A stretch of 64,000 nt of DNA from Anthoceros angustus (Eukaryota; Streptophyta; Anthocerotopsida; Anthocerotales; Anthocerotaceae): NCBI GenBank assembly GCA_010909165.1, contig MU008200.1, forward strand, positions 186,001 to 250,000. Reading direction: 5' to 3'. Positions within the stretch are counted from its first letter, which is position 1. Every line of letters starts with the position of its first letter. Under the pieces are notes generated by a model. That model did not search any database. It saw nothing but the letters and a program-made list of their open reading frames with translations, and was not told the DNA's origin. The position numbers were made by a program, and so were the translations under genes. This document shows, one piece after another, positions 11,178-23,590 of the stretch.

Positions 11178-11689
11178 GAGGCGAGGTTGGTCACGTGTGG
11201 AGCTTGGAGGCAGCTCATGAGGGAGTGTCTATCCAAGTTGATTCATGTGCTTTCAAGCAAGCCAGGTTGCTGTATGTTGACAATTCGTGGCCGAGCTAGT
11301 ATAGACGTTGGCGATTTTCTTTCATCTTAAGGGGAGCATGAGCTTGAAGCTATGGGCTTGTAGGCTTAGGTTGCTCGGTCTTCGCAGCAGAATTTGTGTG
11401 TATAGCACACAGGGTGGCAAATTGCATGCAAGCTGCCGATTGTCTCCAAATGTCGTCGCAGGAGCATGAGCTAGCAGCCCGGGGCTGTGAGTTTGCTTCT
11501 AGACAGGGGAGTTTGCTTTGGTTTTGTTGTGTGGTGCATGCTTGCCGATTCGTGGTTTTACGCTGTGTCTGGAACAAGGCCTGGTCGGCCTCATGGTGAG
11601 GGAACATAGCAGGGTTAGCATGAAGTCTCCCATCATTGTGTTGAAGATGCATGGGCCAGGGGGTGTCCTCAAATCCTAGACGACGAGCG
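11178..11689. other. Stretch without recognisable gene
   Basis: Between the protease relic and the unnamed domain both strands show only short overlapping frames without motifs (for example minus 11350-11694). Probably decayed retroelement DNA. Confidence 0.5.
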
Positions 11690-12360
11690 GGCACAGAAGT
11701 GCCAGGAGCCCTTCCAGCGCAAGTACAAGCCAGAGAGACCCATGATGCCGGAGTGATATGATGATTTGACCAAGTTCCTCATGGGAATTGAAGGGCATCA
11801 TGGCAGGTATCTGATTGAATTCTACCCTACAGAGCACCGGGATTTGTATGAGCTGCAGAGGAGAGGGCATAAGAAGCTGCCCTGGGCCTAGACGACCTAC
11901 TGCGAGGTGCATATCGGAAGTTGGAGCACCATGTGTTTAAGCACACTGTGTTTGATGATTGGCCTGTGGCTAGTCAGTATGTTTTGTATGGGGAGTGGTA
12001 GGTTCCCTCCACCATGTTTCTACTCAAGGAGTGGTTGGCCCAATTTTAAAAGATGAAGACAAGCAAGCTTATTGTGGCATGGCCAAGGCAATTTTACTGC
12101 CTTATTGAGTAGGATACATTTAGTGCAACACTGAGTCTGCTTAGGCTTTCTACACACTGCAGGCTGCTGCCCAGGATCACATGCATGTAGTTGCTCTTTA
12201 TCCGCCGTACCACATCGATGAGGTCATTGTGCAGGATAGTGACCCTAGTTTGGACAGCAGTCTTCAGTCGGGGGCATCTTTCGAAGTCAAAGCCGCACGG
12301 CACTGATGTCTGAAGATGAGGACGATGATCTTCGTTTTCCTCTTCCACCAATGTATGAGA
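11690..12360 (+). pseudogene. Unnamed conserved domain relic, copy 2
   Basis: Plus-strand frames, broken by at least three stops, read PFQRKYKPERPMMPE, FLMGIEGHHGRYLIEF, HRDLYELQRRG, GAYRKLEHHVF, FDDWPVASQYVL, then FYCLIE and a C-terminal part with ALYPPYHIDEVIVQDSDP. The motif order matches the minus-strand relic at 820-1380. I do not know the family. In both cases gypsy pol relics are within 1 kb, so an accessory ORF of that gypsy lineage is the simplest idea. Confidence 0.5.
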
Positions 12361-13059
12361 CCAGCATTTTGATGCAGTTTACGGCTTGTTGGTTTGGCAA
12401 TTGGTGACTTAGTGCAAAAACTGGTTCTCTGTTCTATTTTGTTCGCCTGTTTTTGCAAGGGGGTTGTTAGCGGCTTTAGGACTTTGCCAAATAGCTTTTC
12501 CTTTGTTTTTCCTTGTTCCTAGACATCTTAGGTTGAGCCTATTTTATAGGCTCAACCTTGAAGCTTCAAGCCTTGAAGCTTTGTTGCTTCTTTTGTTAGC
12601 CATGTATGCGCTTAGCATGGCCATGGACAGCTATGTTGTCTGACAGAGACTCGTATGTCTCAAATCTTGCCGAACCATAACATTGTCCTCTTGATGAGTT
12701 ACTTGTTGTTTACATCCATTTTTCAAGGCATTGTCTCATCATGTCCTTCGTGAAAAAATTAAGTTGAGAGAGATGTCATATCATGACACTAATCTCTGCA
12801 CTTGGGTTTAGTGTTTGATTAGCATTAATTAATCTAATTACTTATCTTTATGTGAGCAATTAACATTATTTAATCTAAAGTACTTATATCAATTAAGCAT
12901 TGATTAGTATAAATTGAACATAGGTAGCAATAGCTAAGTGGATAAGCACAAGTAAAATGCTTTAGCATATTCCTTGTATATTATAGTGTATTCTTAGGAT
13001 ATTTCCGGCATATGCTGATGCCAATAGGATATCTTCGGAATATGCCGATGCCAAGGGCT
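12361..13059. other. AT-rich LTR-like upstream region
   Basis: No gene. From about 12770 the DNA is AT-rich with ATTAAT runs. At 12987-13050 a unit of about 30 bp (ATATTTCCGGCATATGC and ATATCTTCGGAATATGC) is repeated imperfectly. It leads into the TATA region at 13060 and looks like the U3 part of an LTR. Confidence 0.5.
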
Positions 13060-13187
13060 ATTATATATAGACCCTTTCATAGAGGACAAACTCAAATCAT
13101 AGCCTATCCTCTAGATATGCAATATTATATATAGACCCTTTCATAGAGGACAAACTCAAATCATAGCCTGTCCTCTAGATATGCAAT
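13060..13187 (+). promoter_or_regulatory. Duplicated TATA-box segment (2 x 64 bp)
   Basis: Two head-to-tail 64-bp units (13060-13123 and 13124-13187) differ at one base. Each contains ATTATATATAGACCC, a strong plant LTR-type TATA box, and then CTCTAGATATGCAAT. In context this looks like the core promoter of an LTR, duplicated so that two TATA boxes and two potential start regions exist. Confidence 0.7.
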
Positions 13188-14010
13188 GCAAGAGTGTTGT
13201 AAAGAGGTCAAAGCTATGACTCCGAGAGCAATGTGTGAGGAATTTGCGTGTTATTCTCGTGGGAAGAGTGTGTTTGTGCCACGACGTGCGAGCTACTCTC
13301 TCCTATTGTTTATTGGTTTGCATCTATATTTGCATATTAAATTTGTTTGCTTGGTTGTCTGTCGAGGAAGTGCTCATACGAATGCAAGTGCTTACCTCGT
13401 GAGAAAGAGACCTACCGTGCATGGCCCCATTTTGTATGCACATGCATCTTTGGATCCAATTGACACTCAATGTCACTCTCTTTCAACCTTGTACAATCAT
13501 GGGGTAAGTAAAATTTGTAGAACATGCAAAGAATTATACTTTGCTTGATTCGGGTATCTCCGTTTTACATGAGTAAAACCTAAAAACCTATGGTAAATAG
13601 AAATAATAAACAAAGAGAGGGAAGTGTGCTGAGTTGTCGTGCCACTATGATGCATACCTTAAAAAGTCAAAAATGTTCTTTACGTTGTAACAAGAACGAG
13701 TTTTAAAAATATACTTAATCTTTATAAGTATGGTTTTAACTTACTTACATCTTACAACTGTCAAAATCTTCAAAAAATTAAAATGATGAAATAATAAAAA
13801 TAAAATATGCTTATTAATATGCAGGCTGTTCATTCTTCCTGCATACAACGTTTTTGGCATAGTAAGTGACTTTAGGTAGGGAGCTTAGTTGCTCCTTCTT
13901 ACAATGATTCTTGGGGTCTGCAAGTTGGATGGACTCTCCTCATTATTTTTTCCCTCCATAAAATTCACTTTGTTGCCTTATTAAGATACTAGGAGTCCTA
14001 TACTTATAAT
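13188..14010. other. Stretch without recognisable gene
   Basis: A 120-codon plus-strand frame at 13186-13548 lies just after the duplicated TATA region and probably falls in R-U5 or leader sequence. It shows no motif. The rest is AT-rich without coding signal. Confidence 0.5.
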
Positions 14011-14220
14011 GCTGACTAAACTAGGGTCATGAATGTTAGCTTGATTACGGATTACTTATTGAAAGGCACTTAACTATTAGCTGACTAAACTAAGGTCATG
14101 AATGTTAGTTTGATTACGGATTACTTATTAAAAGGCACTTAACTATCAGCTAACTAAACTAGGGTCATGAATGTTAGCTTGATTACGGATTGCTTATTGA
14201 AAGGCACTTAACTATCAGCT
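14011..14220. repeat. Three 69-bp tandem repeats
   Basis: Units start at 14011, 14080 and 14149 with GCTGACTAAACTAGGGTCAT or a close variant and end in GGCACTTAACTATCA. They differ at only a few bases, so the expansion is fairly young. A telobox-like AAACCCTAAACCC follows at 14244. Confidence 0.93.
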
Positions 14221-14389
14221 TCATGACCACCAATTATCCTCTTAAACCCTAAACCCTTAAGCTCTTTGTTGCTACACCACCTACTTATCGGAAACACTTA
14301 ATTGACTCTTGGCTGTCACAAATAGGTAGTCGCGAGATACTATTGCCAAGGGAAGACTAGGAATTATATAGGCCTAGTAACGGTATTGG

Positions 14390-14964
14390 TGAAATAAGGT
14401 AGAAAGGTGAAAAGTTAAAAGAGGTAAAAAGCTAAGTTAGTACATTGCCATGTTAAGAAGATGCATTTGTTGCATGCTTTATGCAATCTCCTATTAGAGA
14501 GGAATTGCTATAGCCACTAATGAAGAGCTGCCTAGAGAGGACTCTTAGTGATCAGTGGTCTGTAAGAATCCCTTGAGTTTACAGCTGCCTAATTGAGGTC
14601 CGGCTGCGGGATTTAAAAGGGCTAGAGCAAGAACTTTAAGGACACTCATGGAGAGAGCAGGCAAGTGTGCGCTGCAAGCCTTGTGTTGAGAGAGAGCTGT
14701 GGAGAGCTTAGCTAGTGAGCTTGTCGTTGAGTCAAGGGCAATAGCCAGTTGGGCATAGATAGCCATACTCAAGTATGTATTCTATCAATAAAGAGCAGCA
14801 CCTCGAGGAGGTGGCCTGCGAATTGTGTTGAGAGAGAGCTGTGGAGAGCTTAGCTAGTGAGCTTGTCGTTGAGTCAAGGGCAGTAGCCAGTTGGGCATAG
14901 ATAGCCATACTCAAGTATGTATTCTATTAATAAAGAGCAGCATCTCGAGGAGGTGGCCTGCAAA
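14390..14964 (+). repeat. LTR of an unassigned family (plus), with 142-bp duplication
   Basis: This region starts near TGGTGAAATAAGGTAG and contains AATAAAGAGCAGCACCTCG, a likely polyadenylation signal. It is the reverse complement of 18435-18845, and a third fragment lies at 63205-63325, so it is a dispersed LTR. Its 3' part (14681-14822) is duplicated as 14823-14964. Exact ends are uncertain. Confidence 0.75.
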
Positions 14965-15160
14965 TTGTCAGTGGATAACAGGCTACTTAGAGCCTCTGGC
15001 CTGCAAATTGTCAGTGGATGACAAGCTACTTAGAGCTTACTGCTCTGTCGCGAGGTTGAGAGCGCAAAACTACAAGCTACTTAGAGCTTACTGCTCTGTC
15101 GCGAGGTTGAGAGCGCAAAACTACTGCTCTGTCGCGAGGTTGAGAGCGCAGAGAATCGTG
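14953..15160. repeat. Nested short tandem repeats
   Basis: Three overlapping repeat units follow the LTR: GGCCTGCAAATTGTCAGTGG twice (14953 and 14998), CAAGCTACTTAGAGCTTACT twice, and CTGCTCTGTCGCGAGGTTGA three times. Each unit lies partly inside the next, a stepwise slippage or unequal exchange pattern, next to the 3' side of the 14-3-3 gene. Confidence 0.88.
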
Positions 15161-15299
15161 CAAGTTTCTTGTGAAATGAAAAGATGAGACCGTAGACCGC
15201 TGGGAAGCCAGCACTTGTCGCTGCGCAGTGTGGGATGTTACTGGCTTAACACAAGATCATTAAAGTTATCAGCCGTTTTGCGTGCTTTCGTCTCCGTGC

Positions 15300-17510
<2,211 letters not shown>

Positions 17511-17859
17511 CGCTGCTAAACCCTTCCACTCAAACACCACAAACAGAGGGTCCTACACAACACCCACCCCCGCAGAGCAGCCCTAGGAAAGGGCCTGCGG
17601 CGAAGGTGATCGAACACAGACGGCGCAGCGCAAGGTAAGGGACGGCGGCGCCGAGGAGCACGGGCGTAACCAGGCCGCAAGGGTTGCGACAGCAAAGACG
17701 CAGGGGAAGAAGGCGATGAACGAGGGAACGAGAAGCTTAGCTCGAGCTGCGGTCTGGGGCGGAGAAGGAGAGGTGGAGCTCTTCCTAGCTTCCACCTTTT
17801 CTACGAGGGCCCGCCAGATTCACGCCTGAAGCGTAAAAGGGTAATGTAAAATTTTCAGA

Positions 17860-17869
17860 GATTTTTATA
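17860..17869 (-). promoter_or_regulatory. Putative TATA box of the 14-3-3 gene
   Basis: CTATAAAAATC on the minus strand lies about 350 bp upstream of the ATG. This implies a start near 17835 and a 5' leader of about 320 bases rich in C and G (17511-17800), typical of plant 14-3-3 genes. Placement is by sequence match only. Confidence 0.55.
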
Positions 17870-18060
17870 GTTCATTCATAAATAAACATGTAATTCTTTT
17901 AATGTGGACATTATGGTGTTATAGATCTCGTAACCCCTGAAGGCCTAGGGGGATTTTCGCGTTTTTGACGATTAAGTGATATTATTTGATAATTAATTAA
18001 AGAAAAATCCGATGGACATGTTCCAACCGTGGCAATTATCGGACTCATGCAATAACACCC

Positions 18061-18845
18061 CTCACTATGCAGTCACTAAGGAAGCGGCAAGTGCTAGCTT
18101 CCAATTGTCTAGGACCTCGTCAATTCACCCCACATAGAGACTTGCACAACTCTCATCGTTCTCAATCTCACGACACAATACTAGGTTTCAAGTAGCCTTG
18201 CGTCAACTCACGACTCACAGACTACCTCCTCGAGGTGTTGCTACCCCCTCACTATGCAGTCAGTAAGGAAGCGGCAAGTGCTAGCTTCCAATTGTCTAGG
18301 ACCTCGTCAATTCACTCCACATAGAGACTTGCACAACTCTCATCGTTCTCAATCTCACGACACAATACTAGGTTTCACGTAGCCTTGCGTCAAATCACGA
18401 CTCACAGAATACCTCCTCGAGGTGTTGCTCTTTATTCACAGAATAACCACTTGAGTCTGGCTATCTACGCCCAACTGGCTACTGTCTTTGACTCAAGGAC
18501 AAACTCACTAGATATGCTCTCCACACCTCTCTCAACCCACGGCTTGTAGCACATAATGAACTCAATGATCCATCCCTACTCAAACAAAGCCTTTGCTCTC
18601 GCCCTTGTATGTCCCGCAGGCTTACCTCAACTAAGCAACTGTTAACTCGGGGGATTCTTGCAGACCGCTGAATACTAAGTCCTCTCTAGGCAGCTCTTTA
18701 TTAGTGGCTTTAACAATTCCTCTCTAATACGAGATTGCATGAAGCATGCAATATATGTATCTTCTTAATAAGGTAACTATTAATGAACTTTTTGCCTCTT
18801 TTAACTTTTCAACTTTCTACCTTATTTCACCCGTTACTATCTCCC
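18061..18845 (-). repeat. LTR of an unassigned family (minus), with 187-bp duplication
   Basis: The stretch 18435-18845 is the reverse complement of 14390-14830 (shared landmarks include the complement of AATAAAGAGCA and GCCTCTTTTAACTTTTC). Its outer part is a 187-bp direct duplication, 18061-18247 and 18248-18434, differing at a few bases. The LTR therefore faces its partner at 14.4 kb across the 14-3-3 gene. Confidence 0.82.
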
Positions 18846-18876
18846 ACTGGGAAGAGATGTCATTGTCCTTAATGAC

Positions 18877-19109
18877 CTCCAGCGTAATTTGAGATTATCC
18901 ATGATCCTTGTTGCATATCTTCAAGTGAAACTCATACAGGATTTGCATAACCACGAAGCCTTACCATATACTCTGGTACATAACCACGAGCAATAGGTGC
19001 TTCTCTCTCTGCCAGGAATTCAACAATCTCCCATAGTCCATGAGCTCTAAGCTGAACCAGAATGACGTAATCCTTCCTCTTCATATCCTTATTCTCCTTT
19101 GAAATCACA
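18877..19109 (-). pseudogene. Chromovirus integrase end with chromodomain relic
   Basis: Minus-strand reading gives VISKENKDMKRKD, then GLWEIVEFLAEREAPIARGY, VPEYMVRLRGYANPV, a stop where Trp-Glu is usual, SLEDMQ and ISNYAGGH. The series EIVE...EYxVRxxGY...SLEDM fits a chromodomain, the histone-reading tail that chromovirus integrases use for targeting. The first part matches, over about 30 bp, the integrase end at 63.8 kb on the plus strand. One stop at the aromatic cage position and lost upstream sequence make it a relic. Confidence 0.65.
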
Positions 19110-19117
19110 CTCTACTA

Positions 19118-19243
19118 GAAAGGGCAGCCTATGTTACAGTCGTTGTTGCAATTTTATGTTACACTTCCAATTTGCAACATCCTTTGGAGGCTTGGTATTA
19201 AGTTTGTCATTTCTTTCTTCAACTGGTGCCATAATCTTAACAT
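19118..19243. repeat. About 125-bp block shared with 60030-60155
   Basis: The block includes CTATGTTACAGTCGTTGTTG and TAGGCTTGGTATTAAGTTTG-like sequence. The same series occurs on the same strand at 60030-60155, next to a gypsy gag fragment. Its role is unknown. Confidence 0.75.
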
Positions 19244-19342
19244 GAACTTGGCTCTCTCTCCTACCACCTCACCCTCATAACTACATCCCCTCTCTCGTAC
19301 CAAATCCTCGCAAGCATGGCGCGAGGTTACCCCTTTCTTCTT

Positions 19343-19597
19343 TCACAGCTTACGCATAGGACTTGAGAAATTGATCGAAGTCCGTAGGCATTGCCCCATA
19401 TGTTTCAAGTGCGAGCGGAATAAGAAGTGGCCCACTTGCATCCCATTATACTTTCTAATCTTGAGAGCCGCCACACCGGCGGCAGCCCAACCAGGACGGT
19501 TTGTGATAACCTGAGCAGAGATGGTGTCTCGAGCAGGGTCATTAGCCACCACGTCCACCACCGAAACCTGGTCACCATTGTTTATGAATTCCCACAT
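19343..19597 (-). pseudogene. Unrecognised coding-like fragment
   Basis: An 84-codon minus-strand frame reads WEFINNGDQVSVVDVVAND, then RPGWAAAGVAALKIRKYNG. It looks like real protein (balanced composition, VSVVDVVAND) but I do not recognise it. Its 3' part is repeated with small losses at 21475-21640, inside the 2.04-kb duplication. No neighbouring frame extends it. Confidence 0.35.
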
Positions 19598-21474
19598 TCA
19601 ATTGCAACATGACTGTAACAAGGAGCCCTCTCTCTCTTCTCTATCATTCCCCCTCTTTATTACACCCTCTTGGGAGCACAATTTGTTTAAGTTCTACCTA
19701 GCCCTCTTCATTGCACCCTCCCTTCACAACTATTTGTTAATGGTGCCCACACCAGAACATCACAATAACATGGCCCAGCAACTCTCACCTTTTCCTTCCA
19801 CCTCACAACTTTATCATTCCTTTATCAATATTTTTGGTTGACCATAGCTATTATTGGGTAGAACACTAATTGTTTTTGGCCTTATGGCATACATACAGGT
19901 AGAAAATAAATACAAGTTATCTGTGTATGTATAGGTACTTGAATATAGATGTATTTTTGTAAATACATCTATATGCGGATGCTCGGCAGCGTTTTCCTCC
20001 TTTCTCGGTGTTTATCTCCGATGGTTTCAGGGGGTTGCAGGCGTTGTTGCTTGAGAAGCAGATTGGTCAGGCTTTCCAATCCGTCCTCCTGGACTCCTCC
20101 ATTCCTGTGCACGCGAGAGCCTTGTTATGGTAAGGGCAAGGCGCTTGGCTTCCGCTCCATGTATCATGGATTTTGTCATCGTGACTAGTCACCTTCACCA
20201 CTGCAATGTGATTCCGCCTTGGCCTCGCTTCAACTGTGCCTTCCTTCTTACCGCGAAAAGGCCTGCGCTTGATGACTCTGGGGTACTATAAATATACGTA
20301 TATATGAAAATCAATAAAATAATCCATTGTATACACATACGTCGTTATACATCCTATATTTAGAAAAAAAGAATACATGTTATATTGATGGAAAAAACGA
20401 TGGAGAAAAACCCATCCAGCATGGGACAATGAAAGTGGAGCTCGGGGGTCAAGGTGAAAAAGAGCGACTAAGCCCTTACCTAAAGTTACCTACTGCTCCT
20501 AGAACATCACATGCAGGAAGAACAAATGGCCTACAAATGACCCAGGAAGAGGAAGAAGCGTCACTTGCCGCCGCCACCTTGTGAAGGATTGCTGTTAAGA
20601 TGGCCCTTTGAAGGGCAATGGAAACTCACTTCCGCGACAAAGAATGGTGAAATCGATTTGGAGCTATACAGTCGCGCCAATGGATCCATACGCACAAACC
20701 CCTACCAACCAGGGTTAATGGCTGGAGAATCAAGAAGTATTACACGTGAGTTGGCGGGGGCGCCAACAAATGAGAAGGGGAGTATGTAAACGATCTGGTA
20801 TTGGAAACTCCCTATTGAAATGTGTCTTGGAGTGATTTTTTTTTTTGTTTTGGTTAAGAATGGTGTTAAAATAAGTCAGGTTGACAGTAGGAGAGGGTAC
20901 TTATATTAAAAATGTCCTTGGCCTATGGGTTTTTTTGTTTCTTAGGTTAGATAATAAATGGTCCGTGGACTCGATGTTCCTTGGCCCTTGGACTTGGAAT
21001 ATCCACCAGAAAGCCTATATATGTGAGGTAGGGGGTTGGTATATTTAGGGGTTGTTGAGTCTATAAGCTCGAGGTCGACCCAACCGGGCGGTAGCTGAAC
21101 GAGTGTGAGGTCGCGGACTGGAATGCTTGGGGGAGCGGTCGTGGAGAGTAGAGGCGGTCGTGGAAGTCGATCAGCGGTAGGGGAAGCCCGGGGCACTTAA
21201 CCCTAAGGAACTGGGAAAAGTAACATAAGCCCGTTCAAACCGTGAGCGCAACGGCGGCTAGAGCGAGAGCGAGGAGCGGAGCGCAACGACGGCTGGAGCG
21301 CGAGGATGTCGAGGAGCTGCGACGGGAGGGTGCCGCGGTCTGCTGGAGGACAAGGAGGCGCAATCGCGAGGAAGGGCAGCCCCGAACCCTCACCGGTGAG
21401 GTCGCGAGCCGCGAGCTGAAGGAGGGCGGCCCCACGGGCTGGGTGGCCGAGGAGGTAGGAACGTGGGAGACTCC
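19433..21474. repeat. 2.04-kb tandem duplication, copy 1
   Basis: Begins at TGCATCCCATTATACTTTCT and runs to the same sequence at 21475. It contains a 14-bp-stem hairpin (19943-19974), a shortened gypsy integrase tail (20627-20750), a polypurine tract (20772-20782) and an LTR-like segment with TATATATG (21013). Copy 2 keeps about 95 bp of integrase that copy 1 lost. Confidence 0.9.
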
Positions 21475-22626
21475 ACTTGCATCCCATTATACTTTCTAAT
21501 CTGAGAGCCGCCACACGGTGACTAACCAGGTTTGTGATAACTGAAAAGTGCAGATGGTGTCTCGAGGGTCAGTGCCACCACACGTCACCACATCAAAACT
21601 CGGTCACCATTGTTTATGAATTCCACATTCAATTGCAACATGATTAACAAGGAGCCCTCTCTCTCTTCTCTATCATTCCCCTCTTTATTACACCCTCTTG
21701 GGAGCACAATTGTTTAAGTTCTACCTAGCCTCTTCATTGCACCCTCCCTTCACAACTATTTGTTAATGGTGCCCACACCAACATCACAATAACATGGCCC
21801 AAAGAACTCACCTTTTCCTTCCACCTCACAACTTTATCATTCCTTTATCAATATTTTTGGTTGACCATAGCTATTATTGGGTAGAACACTAATTGTTTTT
21901 TGGCCTTATGGCATACATATGTAGAAAATAAAATAGTTATCTGTATGTATAGGTATTGAATATAGATGTATTTTTGTAAATACATCTATATGATGCCCAA
22001 ATGCCTCCTTTCTGTTTATCTCCGATGGTTTCAGGGGGTTGCAGGCGTTGTTGCTTGAGAAGCAGATTGGTCAGGCTTTCCAATCCGTCCTCCTGGACTC
22101 CTCCATTCCCAGGTACGCGAGAGCTCGGCTTCGCTCTTGTTATGGTAAGGGCGAAGGCGCTTGGCTTCTGGCTCGTCCATGTATACGGGATTTTGTCATC
22201 GCACTAGTCACCTTCACCACTGCAATGTGATTCCGTCTTGGCCTGCTTCAACCTGTGGCGTCTTCCCTTCTTACCGCGAAAAGCTGACTCTGGGTACTAT
22301 AAATATACGTATATATGAAAATCAATAAAATAATCCATTGTATACACATACGTCGTTATACATCCTATATTTAGAAAAAAAGAATACATGTTATATTGAT
22401 GGAAAAAACGATGGAGAAAAACCCATCCAAAGATGGGACAATGAAAGTGGAGCTCGGGGTCAAGGTGAAAAGAGCCACTCAAGCCCTTACCCAAAGTTAC
22501 CCACTGCTCCTAGAACATCACATGGGAAGAACAAATGGCCTACAAATGACCCAGGAAGAGGAAGAAGCGTCACTTGCCGCCGCCACCTTGTGAAGGATTG
22601 CTGTTAAGATGGCCCTTTGAAGGGCA

Positions 22627-22851
22627 ATGGAAACTCACTTCCGCGACAAAGAATGGGTGGTACCTGGGGATTTGGCATTGCTGTATGACAATAGATACAT
22701 GCACTTTCCAGGAAAACTTCACCTTCGATGGATGGAGCTATACAAAGTCGTCGAAGTTTTTGCCAATGGATCCATACAGCTGCAACAGTTAGACGGGCAA
22801 CCCCTACCAACCAGGGTTAATGGCTGGAGAATCAAGAAGTATTACACGTGA
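22627..22851 (+). pseudogene. Ty3/gypsy integrase C-terminal (GPY/F-like) segment
   Basis: A 74-codon open frame reads WVVPGDLALLYDNRYMHFPG, KLHLRW, VEVFANGSIQLQQLDG and LPTRVNGWRIKKYY, then stops. It matches the integrase ends at 57827-58030 (minus) and 44900-45120 (minus), where the middle reads RWMGPYKV; here it is RWMELYKV. The purine tract GAGAAGGGGAG follows 20 bases after the stop and then an LTR, the expected order at a gypsy 3' end. The upstream integrase core is missing. A shorter copy lies at 20627-20750. Confidence 0.88.
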
Positions 22852-22882
22852 GTTGGCGGGCGCCAACAAATGAGAAGGGGAG

Positions 22883-23522
22883 TATGTAAACGATCCGGGT
22901 TTGGAAACTCCCTGTTGAAAGGTGTCTTGGGGTGATTTTTTTTGTTTTGGTTAAGAATGGTGTTAAAATAAGTCGGTTGTGAGAGAAGGGTACTTATATT
23001 AAAATGTCCTTGGCCTATGGGTTTTTTGTTTCTTAGGTTAGATAATAAATGGTCCGTGGACTCGATGTTCCTTGGCCCTTGGACTTGGAATATCCACCAG
23101 AAAGTCTATATATGTGAGGTAGGGGGTTGTTATATTTAGGGGTTGTTGAGTCTATAAGCTCGAGGTCAACCCCAACTCAGAATGAACGAGTGTGAGGTCA
23201 TGTGAATGCCGAGGAGCTGGCCGTGAGAGTAGAGGCGGTGAAGTCGATCACGGTAGGGAAGCCCGGCACTTAACCCTAAGGAACTGGGAAAAGTAACATA
23301 AGCCTGCTCAAACATGAGCGCAACGGCGGCTAGAGCGAGAGCGAGGGAGCGGAGCGCAACGACGGCCGGGAGCCGAGGGATGTCGAGAGGAGCCGCGACG
23401 GGAGGGTGCGCGAGGGAGGACAAGGAGGCGATCACGAGGAAGGGCAGCCCAACCCTCACTGAGCCGCGAGTCAAGGAGGGCGGCCTCAGCGGGGTGGGTG
23501 AGGAGGTAGGAACCGTGGGAGA
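22883..23522 (+). repeat. Gypsy LTR-like segment
   Basis: It starts right after the polypurine tract at TATGTAAACGATCC and holds TCTATATATGTGAGG as a TATA-like box. It is followed by an ORF start at 23591, as an LTR and leader would be. A sister copy is at 20783-21474. The 3' border is not defined. Confidence 0.6.
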
Positions 23523-23590
23523 CTAACCGCCAGAAATTCAGGAGGCGGCACCGATTCGAGGCGCGAGGCGAGGGAGGTTGCTGCAGAGGC

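Larger units (their letters stand above)
21475..23522. repeat. 2.04-kb tandem duplication, copy 2
   Basis: Same order as copy 1 with many one- to several-base losses. The hairpin is at 21960-21991, the integrase tail at 22627-22851, the polypurine tract at 22872-22882 and the TATA-like TCTATATATG at 23105. Confidence 0.9.

Noticed and set aside
13186-13548. 120-codon plus-strand ORF starting with ATG
   Set aside because: It sits directly after the duplicated TATA region and looks like LTR R-U5 or leader; no motif or homologous copy.
14244-14256. Telomere-like AAACCCTAAACCC
   Set aside because: Fewer than two telomere units; not an interstitial telomere array.
17583-17795. 70-codon minus-strand frame upstream of the 14-3-3 ATG
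   Set aside because: It begins with GTG, lies in the expected 5' leader, and has no motif; treated as leader.
21203-21514. Arg/Ala/Leu-rich frames on both strands near 21.2-21.5 and 23.3-23.5 kb
   Set aside because: Caused by GC-rich repeated leader sequence of a gypsy LTR; both strands open, no motif.
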